From Stromatinia cepivora (lineage: Eukaryota > Ascomycota > Leotiomycetes > Helotiales > Sclerotiniaceae), in NCBI GenBank assembly GCA_014898415.1, contig RCTD01000032.1, forward strand, positions 434,001-498,000: a stretch of 64,000 nucleotides of DNA, read 5' to 3'. A program made the position numbers and the translations under genes. The notes beneath the pieces are model-generated. The model saw only the letters and a program-made list of their open reading frames with translations. It did not search any database and was not told the origin of the DNA. This document shows, piece after piece, positions 24,901 to 36,554 of this stretch. How positions within the stretch are numbered: the first letter of the stretch is position 1; the number at the start of each line of letters is the position of its first letter.

Positions 24901-25821
24901 GGAGAAATAAGGGAATTTCGGGGATGGGGTGGTCCTGTTTGATGGAGGGATGTGATGCTGATAAAGAACAGAATGAGAGTGTAGATGGGCACTGTGCAAG
25001 TATTCATAATTTTACACAAGCACGTGATAAGTCATTTTCACCAATGTACCTTCCCATCTGGTTATTGGACGAAACTTTACGCCGCTTGTTACTCTGAACT
25101 TAACTATAACTATCCTTTTCTCATTACTCCAAAACTCTGGTTGCACATCGCAAAAAAAGACCTAACAACTATCGTCTAATGATTTCCCTCATATGTATAC
25201 ATCTACTTTATTCATCTATTTAGCTAAATGAATGATACTAGGTAGCCCGGCCTATCCCCACGCATCGCCTCAGATATCGAATAATCTGACTGACGCCGAT
25301 TGATAACATATCTTGTGAAAAGTAGATGAGGACTCGGACCTTGAGGTTGTAAACTGGCTATTGTTATCATTTCCCTGTACCAATTTCTTACATTGTTCAC
25401 TAATCACCTCCGATTTGCCTGATAATCATCCCTTAGTGCGATGAGTTGATATATCATAGGGCTGATCATGAATCGGCGAAGTCGAGAATGAATATCGGTA
25501 CAAGTGTCTCTCCAATATATTTCAACTCAATCTCGAATTCTACTTTGTCTGTCACGATTGCATCGATAATGTATGAGAACAAGATTTTAGATATTATCGG
25601 AACGATACACTACCACCACTCAAACTCATGCGAATGACTATATCGACTGAAGTTTGATTAGCGCTTATAGTACCTGCATGAGATGCTGGAACATCTAGTG
25701 GTAGACTATACCAACAGTGGGGCGGAGAATATGATTCAGCAATCAAACCCGCCGACCACTTCTATAAATTCCTACTACTCTTCCACAACATCACCGCCAA
25801 ACAACGCAAGCAAAAGCGAAA
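21930..25821. other. Gene-poor 3.9-kb region
   Basis: Only short open frames occur on either strand. A poly-C run lies at about 23417-23429 and a CG-rich patch at 23260-23295. A cysteine-containing minus-strand frame around 23551-23780 is too short and lacks a signal peptide. Low coding density and mixed composition suggest either a long upstream region or decayed sequence. I cannot identify any transposon terminus here. Confidence 0.45.
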
Positions 25822-26480
25822 ATGTCCCTCCAATACTCCATCCACTGTATCCCCACCCACTCCCCAACCACAAACCCAACCCTCCTCCTCTTCCTCGCCG
25901 GCAAATTTTCCGCCATCCGTCTCTCCGCCCTCCTCGAGCCTTCCCAAATCCTTCAGCTCCATCTTCGAGCAAGAATCCGTCTTCCACCTGGCTAACGCGT
26001 CTCTTGCGTCTCTCGCGTCCCAAATTCCACTACTTCATTGCGATCGCCCCTCCCACTCCCCATCCGCACCCGCCTCATCTACATCCACCTCACCCCCTAC
26101 CCTTGAAACCAGTCTTTTCGTAGGCAGCGTGCAACTCTTTGGACCCAACCCCTCATCATTCTTCTTTCTCCCACTAAGCGGATCTCCACCCCCCTTACCC
26201 GATACCGAAGAATCCAAATATCAAATGACAGCGCTGTGCAGCTCGCCCTCACATCGCGGAAAAGGACTCGCTAAAATGTTAATTCAGGGGGCGATACATA
26301 CTGCGAAGCAAGATGGCGGGATTGGGGATCCCGAGAAGTGGTTGAATAGGATTGTGTTGGTTATGGAGTGGGCCGGGCAGAATTTATCATGGCGGGCATA
26401 TATGATATGTTTCCAAATATCCTCTAGATGTAAATTAATATTCATCATGTGGCTTACAGCCATACTCCTGTGCCCATAAT
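25822..26480 (+). pseudogene. Frameshifted GNAT-family N-acetyltransferase remnant
   Basis: Starting at the ATG of 25822, one frame reads MSLQYSIHCIP then LLLFLAGKFSAIRLSALLEP. Near 25935-25950 the family-like reading moves to the next frame (FSSIFEQESVFHLANASLASL) and continues through LFVGSVQLFG to YQMTALCSSPSHRGKGLAKMLI, the acetyl-CoA-binding motif A of GNAT enzymes (Arg/Gln-x-x-Gly-x-Gly/Ala type, here HRGKGLA). The C-terminal beta strand and helix are poorly preserved. I interpret this as a gene broken by a one-base shift. An unrecognised intron or a sequence error at the C/T-rich junction could give the same picture. Confidence 0.5.
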
Positions 26481-27419
26481 TCTTTTCCGATTTTCATTCT
26501 CCTCAGTTCTCCCCTACTTTACTTCGACGTAAGAAAACCTGCCCAGATCACATCTCTGACCCACAATCTTCTAAATTGGTTGAATGCTGTGGACATTCAA
26601 TTAGAATTGACAACACAATCTAAGCTGGTTAGGTAGTGAGTTTCAGAGTTCGATGGTTAATCCATTCTGAGAGATGCTCATATTTATGGGTGCTTATGGT
26701 AGAGGTAGGTATACAGACAGCAACAACTGACCGTCGTCCATCAGTGGTCTTGTAATGAAACCACTCGATACACAACACGGAAACCAAAGCAGCGGTGGGA
26801 GATCTTTCAAGATAATGGGGATACTATTAATCAAGTACTTCGATTAATAATATCGAATGTGTGCCGTCTTGTTTTCTGGTATTTGTGATCATCGTAAGAG
26901 TGCTAGAGGAGGCCTTGTTCGACGCTGTACTTCGGCTATATCCATTAATAACCAATGCGCTTCAGACACCCCACTCATCCCACGCATATTTGTACAGTAA
27001 ATTCTGTGCTTTTTAGTTTCCATGTAATATTTCAATATCGACATCAAGTATCCAAAAACTACACATGGTACAACACTATTGAACGACATCATAATTTCGC
27101 AAAACTTTCATTCTATATTCTGTGTAGGCCAGTAATCCATACTGACCGTAGCGTATCTATTCTATTCTTTGGTATCTCCATAAACATGTTATTTCCCTAT
27201 TCAATCCATATCAAAATATATCATCAACGCCGATTTATCTATTCTACCAGGGAAATCGTTATTGTTTAAGACCAGTGTTTCCTGTCCTCCTATTGAACTA
27301 CACCGCATAATCATCTATGTTGAGCCATCTCGATCCATATTCAAAACCCTTCATCATATCCTTATCATAGCAAACGTAGCTTTCTCGTAAATCTCCATCT
27401 TAAAGCCGCCCAAAATACT
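26481..27419. other. Intergenic, convergent 3' flanks
   Basis: AT-rich DNA between the acetyltransferase remnant and the stop of AMD1. Short open frames only; no feature is supported. Confidence 0.5.
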
Positions 27420-30400
27420 TCAATTCGAATCGACAGCATCATCATTGTCTACATCACTCTGTTGCGCGTCGTCCTCCTCATCTAATTTCCCATCTAATGT
27501 CGTAACACTCTTGTTATCGTTACCTCTCTTCAACATCATCAAACCATGCTCGTCACTCTCTGTCACACTATTCTTTCTGGTGCTCTCTCTCCTTTGTTTT
27601 CTACTGACCAAACCGGGAAAGATTCTCGGTTCACTGCCTGATAGATGAAGATCACTAAAGCTCGCTTCCAATCCCCAAGACTTTTCGCGTCCTTTATTAG
27701 CTGAATGTGGTGAGTTGAATGATGAGTTTGGTTGAGTGTGTTGATTTGGAGTAGCGTAACCAGGTGGACTATCTGTGCCTTTCTGGTGGCGCCCCAAATG
27801 AGAATCTATGTGTAGCTGAGAATGGGAGAGGGGGATGCGGGCAGCCTGAGCAGGATGTTGCTGATATTGTTGCGAGGGACCATGATCTGCCACGCTAGCA
27901 GAAGCTTTCATAGATGACGTTGGCGAATGTGGCCGTGGCCCTGGGAAGAAGGGATTACCATCTCCTGGACCTGATGTTTGGATTGCTGGAGTTGACAAAG
28001 CAGTGTAACGTTCAATCCTTTTATTGTTAGTACTGCATTTATTCTGAAAGGAAGAAAAATTGTGACCTACATGGATAATTCCTGCATCAGAGTTTCGTGT
28101 CGGAAGCCTTCCCTGATATTTGGGACATTGCTCTTTGCCATCGTATTACCCTTAACTCCCGGTAGGTCATAGTCTGGACCCAACCATCTCTGCTTGACAG
28201 AATGCTCAAACCCACTTTGTTTGACCGAATTCTTCGCCAATTCACACATGTCTACTGCGCTGAGCTTATAAATTTGTGCAGCGACAGAGTATTCCTCGAT
28301 GAGTGGCTCTTTTGTGAAGGCGAATTGAAGAGGATCGTCAGTGGAGAGAGAGACATTAAGACCTCGCTTGAAATAAGAAAGGAAAGGATTTCTTTCATAT
28401 GCTAAGAACAGTGCATTGTTACTCAAAGGGGACATTGCCACTCCAATCTGCTCGAGGTAGAAGATGTATTGTAGCAAAGGTACTTTTCGGAGCAACAGAC
28501 CATGACTGATGCTATGACAGCAAAGAACTGCAGCAGCCAGATGATCAGTGTCACCAGCTTCTCCACAATGAGGTCGTAGCAAGAATGTGTTGAAACCACG
28601 TTGCTTGCGCCACACATTCAAGGAAGAAATATTGGCAAAAAGGTAGTAGATCCAATAGCTGTAGGGTGGATTTTGCTTGGAGTCCCATACTTTTGGAACA
28701 GGGAACTTTCTGAACAATCTTCGTTCAGCTTTACTCTCATCATCCACACTGTCGAACCCAATAACTCGCTGAAGGAAGATGTGAAGTTTTGGGTGACTGG
28801 ATGGATCTTTTGTAACCTCAAACAGTGGTTGAAACAGATTAATGATAACTTGCTCGAAGTTCTCCATCAAACCACTGGATTTGTAAACGTCGAACAGTCG
28901 TGGAACTTGAATTAACCATCGAACATTGTGCGAGAATAGTTTGTTGTCAACAACCCATGCTGCTAGCTTATCCCATTCATCGATAGTTCGTCCGTAGATC
29001 GAGATACGCCATTCAACCATTTGATATTTGCTTGATTCAAGATCTGAGATGACCTCTTTAGTGATTTCTGCAAGATATCTTCCATTGATGAAATTGTCTG
29101 TTTTCAAGAAAATCGTTCTCAATCGAGACTCTCCAACAGGATTGTATTTCAGATTGAATTTATCGAATCGATGGAAAGAATCGGTATGAGCCTTTAGTCA
29201 AGAGTCAGAAAAGACTAGCAGAATCTAAGAAGTTGCAAACTTACATGCATGTCGAGAGTATCAATACTTAAATCATAGGCAGTCAAGTTGATACTTTGAA
29301 AAACCTCGGCTAATGTGAGATGCTTACCATCCCTGAACATGACAACTTCATCAGGATTCTTCTTCATCTTACTCTTGATGAATCGTAGTAGATGCTTTTG
29401 GTTCATACAAGCGGAGTGATGAACGTGAGTATCAACCTTTCTAACATTGTAGAAATCTCTATGCGGTACACGTTTACTGTCCGCCATTTCTTGGTATTCA
29501 TTGAGAAGGACATAAAGGTTGAATTTACCCTCCAAATACTGCAAACGACGAAAGGCGAAACTTTTACTTGGACCATCAGATGAGACGTTGAGAATTTGTT
29601 CCAAATCCATGTAAAATTCTCTGATATCAGGAATGTTGATTACTGGTGTATCAAGTTCCTGAAGCTTTGAGTTTTCATAGACTTGGAACACTCCACTACC
29701 ATCAAGTCGGAAGGTCATCTCTCCAGGCGGAGGAAGGGGGAGAAGATCTTCCATTTCGAAATCAGAACCGATATCTTGTCCAGGTTTTCGCTTACGGAGA
29801 GGAGTTTTGGGGGCACTGGTGGCTTGAGAAATTGACAGTTCTGAGGCTGCACCACTGAGAGTTCGCTGATGATTTTGACCATCGGTCTGAGGTGGCAATA
29901 CCATGCTATTAGCCAAGCTGTTGGCTGTACTATTTCTTGCATTTGTTGCCGCCTCTCTCGCTCTCTCGTCGTGCCAAGATGGCTGGGGTGGCGGTGGATA
30001 AATATTCCAGTTCGGATCGTCTTTAGGATTATCACCATCTTCTTGTAACGATAGGCGAATGTACTTATGTCTAATATCTATCACCTTTTGGATATTAGTG
30101 TAGATGGATGCGAGCTCGGCAGTTATGTGGGCGTCGGAATTTGCGAAACCACCTGCACCAGAACCAAGGCCAACACCGGCGCCTGCACCATGCAGTCCCT
30201 CCATTTCCAACAACGGTTTATGTTCATGTGGAAGTCCTGGATGAGCTGTATGGTCTCTAGCTTCCTTGTCTGCTCTAAGTAAAGATTCTCGTCTATCATG
30301 CGCTCCAGGAGTATGAACGAAGGCACCCGCAGCAAGACTCGGTTCTTGAATCACAGCGCTTTCTGGATGCTTCCCAAGATCTGCAAGACCAATAGGAGGA

Positions 30401-30834
30401 GCAGCTCTGAATTTATTGAGTTGTGGTAGATTTTGTGCGCTCTTTCCCGAAGCTTGACTTCCAGATCTATGCAAACCTCCTTGTTCAGAGTCTAAAACGT
30501 TAGAGAATGATCTAGGCTTCAACACAGGACTAGGAACTGCAGACTTCTGAGAATTACCCCAATTACTGCCGCTACCAGTTTTATGACTTTCCAACTGGCT
30601 GCGTTGAAAGAATAGCTTCGAATCTGCCTGGCTCATCTCCTTCTCTGCAAGATAATCGAAGTATGCCGTTTTCTTTTGCTTGTCTCGAGCTAACATTCCA
30701 CTTTGGGACATAGGTGTCTCGAGGCCGGGTGTATCGTCCGAAAGAAGAGCTGCTTCTGGAAGCATATCACTTGGTTCCATGGCACCGTCATACCCCTCCT
30801 CTTCTACGTCATCATCATCATCTCTTTCGGGCAT
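27420..30834 (-). CDS. AMD1: AMP deaminase
   Basis: A 1102-aa protein from three exons: 30834-29245, 29191-28071 and 28017-27420 (two 53-nt introns; the second has a TACTAAC branch site). It deaminates AMP to IMP in the purine nucleotide cycle. The N-terminal ~330 residues are variable and Ser/Gly/acidic-rich. The catalytic domain begins around [19 protein letters not shown] with the metal-binding His-x-His. It continues through [29 protein letters not shown], the SPLSNNALF segment and [10 protein letters not shown], whose Asp residues and the preceding His bind zinc and substrate. A Ser/Gln/Asp-rich tail of about 200 residues follows, ending in an acidic stretch. The catalytic set appears complete. 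It is divergent from CHZ1 (644 bases between starts). Confidence 0.96.
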
Positions 30835-31478
30835 ATTGAAAAATGCTAATTTAGAAGAAACCCTTGGGGAGGAGGGTAGTTTGAAAGGGTTCTGTTCTGA
30901 TGATGAATCTGAATATGATATATTAGCCCCTCATGTTTTGTGTACCCTTGCAAGGCGGGGTTCAACGGGAGCTGTAGCACAAAAAACTTAGTCCTTACCA
31001 GGCATATTTGTTTCTTCTTTGTACTCTACAGTGAAGATAGGATTGTGAAATCTAATAGTCTGGCAAACAACCCCAATAATACGACTAAAGATGGTTTGTT
31101 CAGACCAAGAGAAACAGCAAGCAAGTAGCAAATCTTCAAGTTGATTGTAAAAAGTTGGTTGTTATCCTCTACTTTAATGTTCCTGGGGCTCAGATCCTTG
31201 TTCAAGCGGCGGCCGCCTCGGAGGCTTAAATCCCGACAAATCAGAATCCCGTGAAGCTTCTTGGCGCTGCTGTAATTTCCACGCGCTTTCCCCAAAGATA
31301 TTTATTTGCAGGGCGGTGACAACAGCTTAAAGGGACCGTGCCATTCGCAAGATAGTTTCCCCCCAATTGTTTATTGTTTTTGATCTTGATCGACTTTGTC
31401 AACTTCAACAACTTCAGCACACAGTTTGACCAAAACAATAATCGACAAACTCGCATTTTACCTAGAACTCTCATAAAG
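30835..31478. promoter_or_regulatory. Bidirectional promoter region of AMD1 and CHZ1
   Basis: Noncoding space between divergent starts. It includes a GC-rich patch (GGCGGCCGCC, 31208-31217) and a pyrimidine/CAA-rich leader before CHZ1. No specific operator is claimed. Confidence 0.5.
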
Positions 31479-31924
31479 ATGTCTGCCCAAACAGGATCTA
31501 CCAATGTTTCCGCCGATAAAGGCAAAGGCAAGAGTGTCGCTGATCCTCAAGATGTAACTATGGGTGAGGGCGACGATAGCTCCAGTGAGGATGATGTTGA
31601 TGATGTAAGTTATAATTGAATGCGCTTTAAATTATTTCATGCTGACAATACTCCTTTAGGATGCTCCACCACCAGGTAAGATCTCATGGGCTTAAAACTA
31701 CTGCTTGTGACCATTATTTAACGACATACATAGCCGAAGAAGTCGAGGAAGAAGCTTCAGACAACGAAATCGACAAGAGCAATATCATTCAAGGTCGCCG
31801 TACTCGTGGCAAGCAAATCGACTTCGCCGCAGCTGCTAAGGACCTTCCAGCCGAAGACGATGAGGACGAGGATGATGACTTCCAATCTGAGGGAGAGGAT
31901 GATGATGAGATGGGAGGAAATTGA
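31479..31924 (+). CDS. CHZ1: Histone H2A.Z-specific chaperone Chz1
   Basis: A 110-aa acidic protein from three exons: 31479-31604, 31660-31675 and 31734-31924. The middle exon is only 16 nt (encoding DAPPP plus one base). The ATG at 31479 (MSAQTGSTN) is preferred to an upstream in-frame ATG at 31374, which would add a hydrophobic extension foreign to the family. The diagnostic CHZ motif is NIIQGRRTRGKQIDFAAAAK, flanked by Asp/Glu runs. Chz1 carries H2A.Z-H2B dimers in the nucleus for SWR1-dependent exchange. Length and layout match fungal Chz1. Confidence 0.93.
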
Positions 31925-32662
31925 GGAAGAAGAGTGATTGTAGTTTGGTAGATTGGTGGGATCCTATTCATTCGACAATTGGTCAACTCTGGTCAACCTC
32001 GCCGAATTTCAATACCTTCTACATCGCATCTTTCAGTTTATTCAGCAAAAATTTTCTATTCATACATTACGACTCTAGGCATATGATATGAACGATTGAT
32101 TTGGGTCATCAGGGGAATTGGGGGAAGAGGTTTTTCTGCACAAGCATTTGTGTACATTTAGATACCAGACAAAAGGGGCGTCCATTGCAAATTGCACTTT
32201 GCATCCATCCAAATCTCCAACTCAAATCAACTTTTTTATGTGAAAAGTAAACCAAACAAACAATACCCACCATCAGCCTTCTTCCATTTTTTTCTGCACA
32301 GACTGGAAATCGATCATGATAAAGATAAACAAAGCCCAGGATCACATATTAAAGAACCAGGATCAAGCCAAATTTTCCCAAACCTCAAACCGTTACCTCA
32401 TCCTTCTCCATACTATCTCCATACACGCTTCTACAATAATTCTAGACTTTCATCCTTTTTGTACTTCGAAACACCAAAAATTGAATCTTGTAACGCAACG
32501 TGTATGACCTGTGTAAATAAATACAACATCCGTTGACAAGCGAACACATATCCCGATTGTATTATCAAAGACATAAGACCTGTAGCTTATCTTAATTTGA
32601 ATCCAGTTTCTTCTCCACAACCTAGGTATTTATTGTATTCTGATTTGAGGGATAGGATCATT
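31925..32662. other. Intergenic between CHZ1 and BET1
   Basis: 3' UTR of CHZ1 followed by the upstream region of BET1, which is transcribed in the same direction. No additional gene is seen. Confidence 0.55.
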
Positions 32663-33809
32663 ATGGCGAATAGGTATGTATGATTTATTGGTTTTTTATT
32701 TTATGTATATTTTGATGGTTTGCGCATTTGATTCCATTTGGTTTATTCACCCAGAGGAATAGAGGAATAGAGGACTCTTGGAGATTGGGTATGCGATTGC
32801 ATGTTCCAGCGCATACCCATTTCAAGCTCTTCCTCTACATTCCAAAGTTGCGAATATCTCATTTCATTTTTATAGATTCCCAATGAATCCCAATTAACTT
32901 ACCTCCAACAATAGATTCGGCGCATCCTCCCTCCATCAACGCGATCCGCGCAGTGCACTTTTTGAAAATTATAATGGGGGTGCGGGTTCAAGGGATGGAA
33001 ATAGAAGTGGGAGTGCAAGTTCGAGTCCGGCGCCAAGGGGGTATGGGTATACTGGCGGAGGAGGAGTAGGAGGGTATTCGGGGGGAGGTGTGGGAGGATA
33101 TTCGGGAGGTGGTTATGATGGGGGTGGTTATGAGAGGAGCGGGTATGGGGAGAGGGAAGATAGAACGGGAAGTGCGGGGGGTTTTAGGTCGGCGACGCCG
33201 AATAGTAGGTATGTTTTGGGTGTGCTTTGCTGTGCTGGCTTTTGGGTGTGGGAGGTGCAGGAGGAGAGAGGGAAAAGAGATGAGAGAGGGTTGAGGGATA
33301 GGAGTGCATATATGGAATAGATGCAAGTGCATCTTCACCCCGAGGAGAAGCATGCGATTTAGTCTATCTTTTTTGCGCATGGAATATACTAACATATTGT
33401 CTATCACAGAGGCCAATACAGCGATGCTGTCCTCAACGAACTCGAAAGTCAGAATAATGATCAAGTAGAGGGTATTATGGGAAAAGTTCGACAACTAAAA
33501 AGTGTATGTTCTCCCTTCCTCTCCTCTCCCCTACCGCTCCTCCCTCTCTCTCCCATCCCCATAAATCTCCCCCTCTCTTCCCACCCTCCTAACACCCACC
33601 AGATGACCATAGCCATCGGCGACGAAATCCGCGAATCCTCCGCGCTCGCCGAAAAAATGAACGATAATTTTGAAGGGGCACGCGTTCGTATCCGTGGAAC
33701 CATGAATCGAATGTTAATTATGAGTCAGAAGACGGGGGTTAGTTGGAAGGTTTGGTTGTTGTTTTTTGCGGCGGTTTTTGGTCTGTTTTTTTGGGTGTGG
33801 GTTTTTTGA
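32663..33809 (+). CDS. BET1: ER-Golgi Qc-SNARE Bet1
   Basis: A 201-aa protein from four exons: 32663-32673, 32915-33208, 33410-33503 and 33603-33809. The introns (241, 201 and 99 nt) are long for this window, and the first exon holds only 11 coding bases (MAN plus two bases). Residues ~5-20 (FGASSLHQRDPRSALF) match Bet1 N-termini. A Gly/Tyr-rich insert (~45-80) is extra compared with yeast Bet1 (142 aa). The SNARE helix contains LNELESQNNDQ and IAIGDEIRESSALAEKM, with Ser at the ionic layer where most Q-SNAREs have Gln, as in yeast Bet1. The C-terminal anchor is TGVSWKVWLLFFAAVFGLFF. It mediates fusion of ER-derived vesicles with the Golgi. Confidence 0.92.
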
Positions 33810-34545
33810 TGGGGATTGAGAGAAAGGAGGGAGGGGAGGAAGAAGGAAGGGGAGGAGGAATGGAAAGGGGAGGGAGAGGAGGAGGGGGAAAATATTGGTT
33901 ACTTCCATAATACATGCGTTCGCAAAGTAGCGAGCAGGGAGCAAAAAGCAAAGTTATGAAGGGGAATGAAAAGAAGAAACGGAGAAAACGAAGTAACCGA
34001 ACGAAAGAGAACTAAAATTCATCACAGCATAACAAGACATCCCCGGCCCAATCCCAAGTCCAAGCCCAAGTCCAGGACCAGGACCAGATCTAGGTCCAAG
34101 TCGGCCACGATGGAATAATGGGGTGCGATAATACGATACAATATGATACGATGGCATGGCTGGCGTTAATGGAGATGAAATCATTTGGGTTTGGATTGGG
34201 TTGGGTTGGGTTGTTTGTATCATAGCATAGCAATCATAGCATAGTATAGCATAACACGTTTATTGTCAATTTGTTACTTTACTCTTTCCCGTTGCTCTCG
34301 TTTTGGAGGTGAGCATGAGGAGGAGAAGGGGTAATACATAGATAGGTATCAGATATTATTCTTTAGTAGACTGCGATTGCACTGCGAGTAGGTGATGAGA
34401 TTCTAAGTTTTCAATTGTAAGTTTTTAATAGTAAAATTTAAATACTAATAACCCTACAAATGTGAAATCATACGAATAAACAAACAAAACCACCAAACAA
34501 ACAGCTCTACGAACCTTTCCAAACTTAAGATAAACCTACCTATAC

Positions 34546-34680
34546 ATACCCCGGTGAGTTTTTCTCCTATCTATTTTTATTTATCTTTTCAAACTGGGCC
34601 CCGGTGAGCCTCTCCAATATCCTTAATTTTTTTTCCTCTTTCAAATATTCTCCCGGTGAATCTATCCCTTTTCTTCCTTT
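34546..34680. repeat. Three degenerate ~60-bp repeats beginning CCCGGTGA
   Basis: Copies start near 34549, 34599 and 34652. Each is CCCGGTGA(G/A) followed by a pyrimidine-rich TCTCC/TTTTC tract. It directly precedes the 8-bp minisatellite. Confidence 0.6.
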
Positions 34681-34692
34681 TTATTAAATATC

Positions 34693-34929
34693 TAGTAGAA
34701 TAGTAGAATAGTAGAATAGTAGAATAGTAGAATAGTAGAATAGTAGAATAGTAGAATAGTAGAATAGTAGAATAGTAGAATAGTAGAATAGTAGAATAGT
34801 AGAATAGTAGAATAGTAGAATAGTAGAATAGTAGAATAGTAGAATAGTAGAATAGTAGAATAGTAGAATAGTAGAATAGTAGAATAGTAGAATAGTAGAA
34901 TAGTAGAATAGTAGAATAGTAGAATAGTA
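34693..34929. repeat. 8-bp minisatellite, unit TAGTAGAA, about 29 copies
   Basis: 237 bases of an essentially perfect head-to-tail 8-bp unit, so recently expanded or homogenised. Each frame contains TAG, so it is noncoding. Confidence 0.97.
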
Positions 34930-35479
34930 TCAGAATAATTTTGATACTTTTGATAGTCTTTTCTCTCTCTTCTCTTTGATTTCCGATTTTTTATCTTTTG
35001 TTTAGAATAGAGATATAGTGGCTATGTATCTATTTATCTATTTATTTAGTATATATAATAGACTATGATCAAAACCACGGATGAGGATTGTCAAGGAAGA
35101 AGAAGGGAGAAAGAAGAAAGATAGTTTTTTTCAATAAATGGATGATTGGCTTGTATTTCGATACTGCAACTACCTAGTATACAACTACGGTATTACTATG
35201 ATAGTGAGTGCAACAACAACCATGGCTACAACTATCATTGTGACAATATATTCCAATGCTGAAAAGAATTGAATGAGAAGGGTACGAAGAAGAATATAAA
35301 CATATTTGGGTATCAAGAGAAAGAAAGAAAATGCTAGCTGCCCTCTGCACACCTCAGCCCGTCTGCATCATACACTTTGAGTCCATAATCCGTTTAATGC
35401 CCTGCCCCTCGTCTGGTATATTGTAATACCCTTCATCGAAGAAGACAATGTATCCATCCACAATTGGTAATGCTATTTC

Positions 35480-35642
35480 ACTGAATCACTGACATCCTCA
35501 GTGCAAGACTCTTTTGCTTTGTCCTAACCCAGCACTCCCCAAACGAGATGCTCGTCATTTTTACTGAATCACTGAAAGCCTCAGTCCAACACTTGCTTCG
35601 TTCTGACCCAGCACACCCCAAACGATGCTGCTCGTCATTTCC
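35480..35642. repeat. Diverged ~82-bp tandem duplication
   Basis: Two adjacent units (35480-35562 and 35563-35642) share CTGAATCACTGA, CCTCAGT, ACCCAGCAC, CCCCAAACGA and GCTCGTCATTT in the same order, with about 20 per cent differences. It lies in the presumed 3' region of APC15. Confidence 0.75.
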
Positions 35643-35699
35643 TGAATTTCGATTCCCCCAAGAATTATGATCATAATCATGAATAAATCATGTAAAGTA

Positions 35700-36554
35700 T
35701 CATCTTGCTCCTCGAGGACTACTATATAACACACTACTATCGTGTGATATTAGGTTAGAAAGATCCATCGAGTTTTGTGTACCATCACTCCTGACCATAC
35801 TTGCACCATGACCTCCATGATTTCCACGCGGAAGGCCTTCAACTTCACTTTCCTCGCTGCTATCTAATTCATCTTCTGTATCGGTATGTTCGTATCCTTC
35901 ATCGGCTTCGGGTATATCATCGTCAAGATCTACTTCCATGTCTCCACCTTGATTATCATCTTCATGTTCATGAACTAGATCTTCTTCTTGTAGCATTTGT
36001 GATTGATCCTCATCAGCAATTGTAGAAGCGCCATCATCATCTAACATTGAGCCTCTGGGATGTCCGAGACGTGAAATTGCTTCCCTGTATGCTTCATCTG
36101 TCATTCGAGAAGGTAGGAGTGCTCCGGGAATGTCCTCGGAATCATCTTCCTCTTCATCTTCTTCCTCTTCCTCACTGACATCATCCGAGTCACTGGGTCC
36201 CATTCCACTTTCATCCGCATCGGGTATCTCATCATCAAGATCTACCATACCTTCCATCTCGCCTTCCATATCATCAGCTGGTATCATTGCCTCCGTTTCA
36301 GCTTCCTCCGCTTCGGCAAGTTCTTGTGCTAATTGTTCTCGTCTTAAAGCTTCTTGATGTTCTTCCATTTCCCTTTTCTCTTCCCTCAATTGATGTAATG
36401 ACTTTGATACCCCGGGAGGTTTAATCCAAGAACTTCCCCAATTTTGTACATTTTGCTTTCTCCTCTCGATATACTCTTCATCTAAACGCAGTCGTGCTAG
36501 AGGAGTTCTATTACTTGCTTGTTGACGACGTGAGCCATGGTTCTGGTTTGCCAT
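35700..36554 (-). CDS. APC15: Anaphase-promoting complex subunit Apc15/Mnd2
   Basis: A single-exon 284-aa protein beginning MANQNHGSRRQQ. The conserved N-terminal block reads LARLRLDEEYIERRKQNVQN followed by WGSSWIKPPGVSKSLHQLREE, the hallmark of fungal Apc15/Mnd2, and continues as a charged helix (EMEEHQEALRREQLAQELAE). The remainder is a long acidic tail with two similar segments (MVDLDDEIPDADE and EVDLDDDIPEADE). Apc15 is a small APC/C subunit that promotes turnover of the checkpoint complex bound to Cdc20 and, in yeast meiosis, restrains Ama1. The tail is low-complexity and probably disordered. Confidence 0.85.
   Translation of the reverse strand: MANQNHGSRRQQASNRTPLARLRLDEEYIERRKQNVQNWGSSWIKPPGVSKSLHQLREEKREMEEHQEALRREQLAQELAEAEEAETEAMIPADDMEGEMEGMVDLDDEIPDADESGMGPSDSDDVSEEEEEDEEEDDSEDIPGALLPSRMTDEAYREAISRLGHPRGSMLDDDGASTIADEDQSQMLQEEDLVHEHEDDNQGGDMEVDLDDDIPEADEGYEHTDTEDELDSSEESEVEGLPRGNHGGHGASMVRSDGTQNSMDLSNLISHDSSVLYSSPRGAR

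Larger units (their letters stand above)
33810..35699. other. Intergenic, convergent 3' flanks of BET1 and APC15, repeat-rich
   Basis: It begins with a purine-rich GGAGGA stretch (33820-33890), then a Gly-Pro-like GC patch at 34045-34090, and the repeats listed separately. No coding sequence is supported; the 89-aa minus-strand frame at 33954-34223 is low-complexity. Confidence 0.55.

Noticed and set aside
25683..26123. 146-aa + strand proline-rich open frame
   Set aside because: It overlaps the acetyltransferase remnant in the third frame; low-complexity Pro/His composition from C-rich DNA.
33088..33320. Alternative Gly/Arg-rich frames and a minus-strand 168-aa frame over BET1
   Set aside because: They arise from the Gly/Tyr-rich coding repeat of BET1 exon 2 read in other frames.
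34693..34929. CRISPR-like array
   Set aside because: Units are contiguous without spacers and the organism is a fungus; it is a minisatellite.
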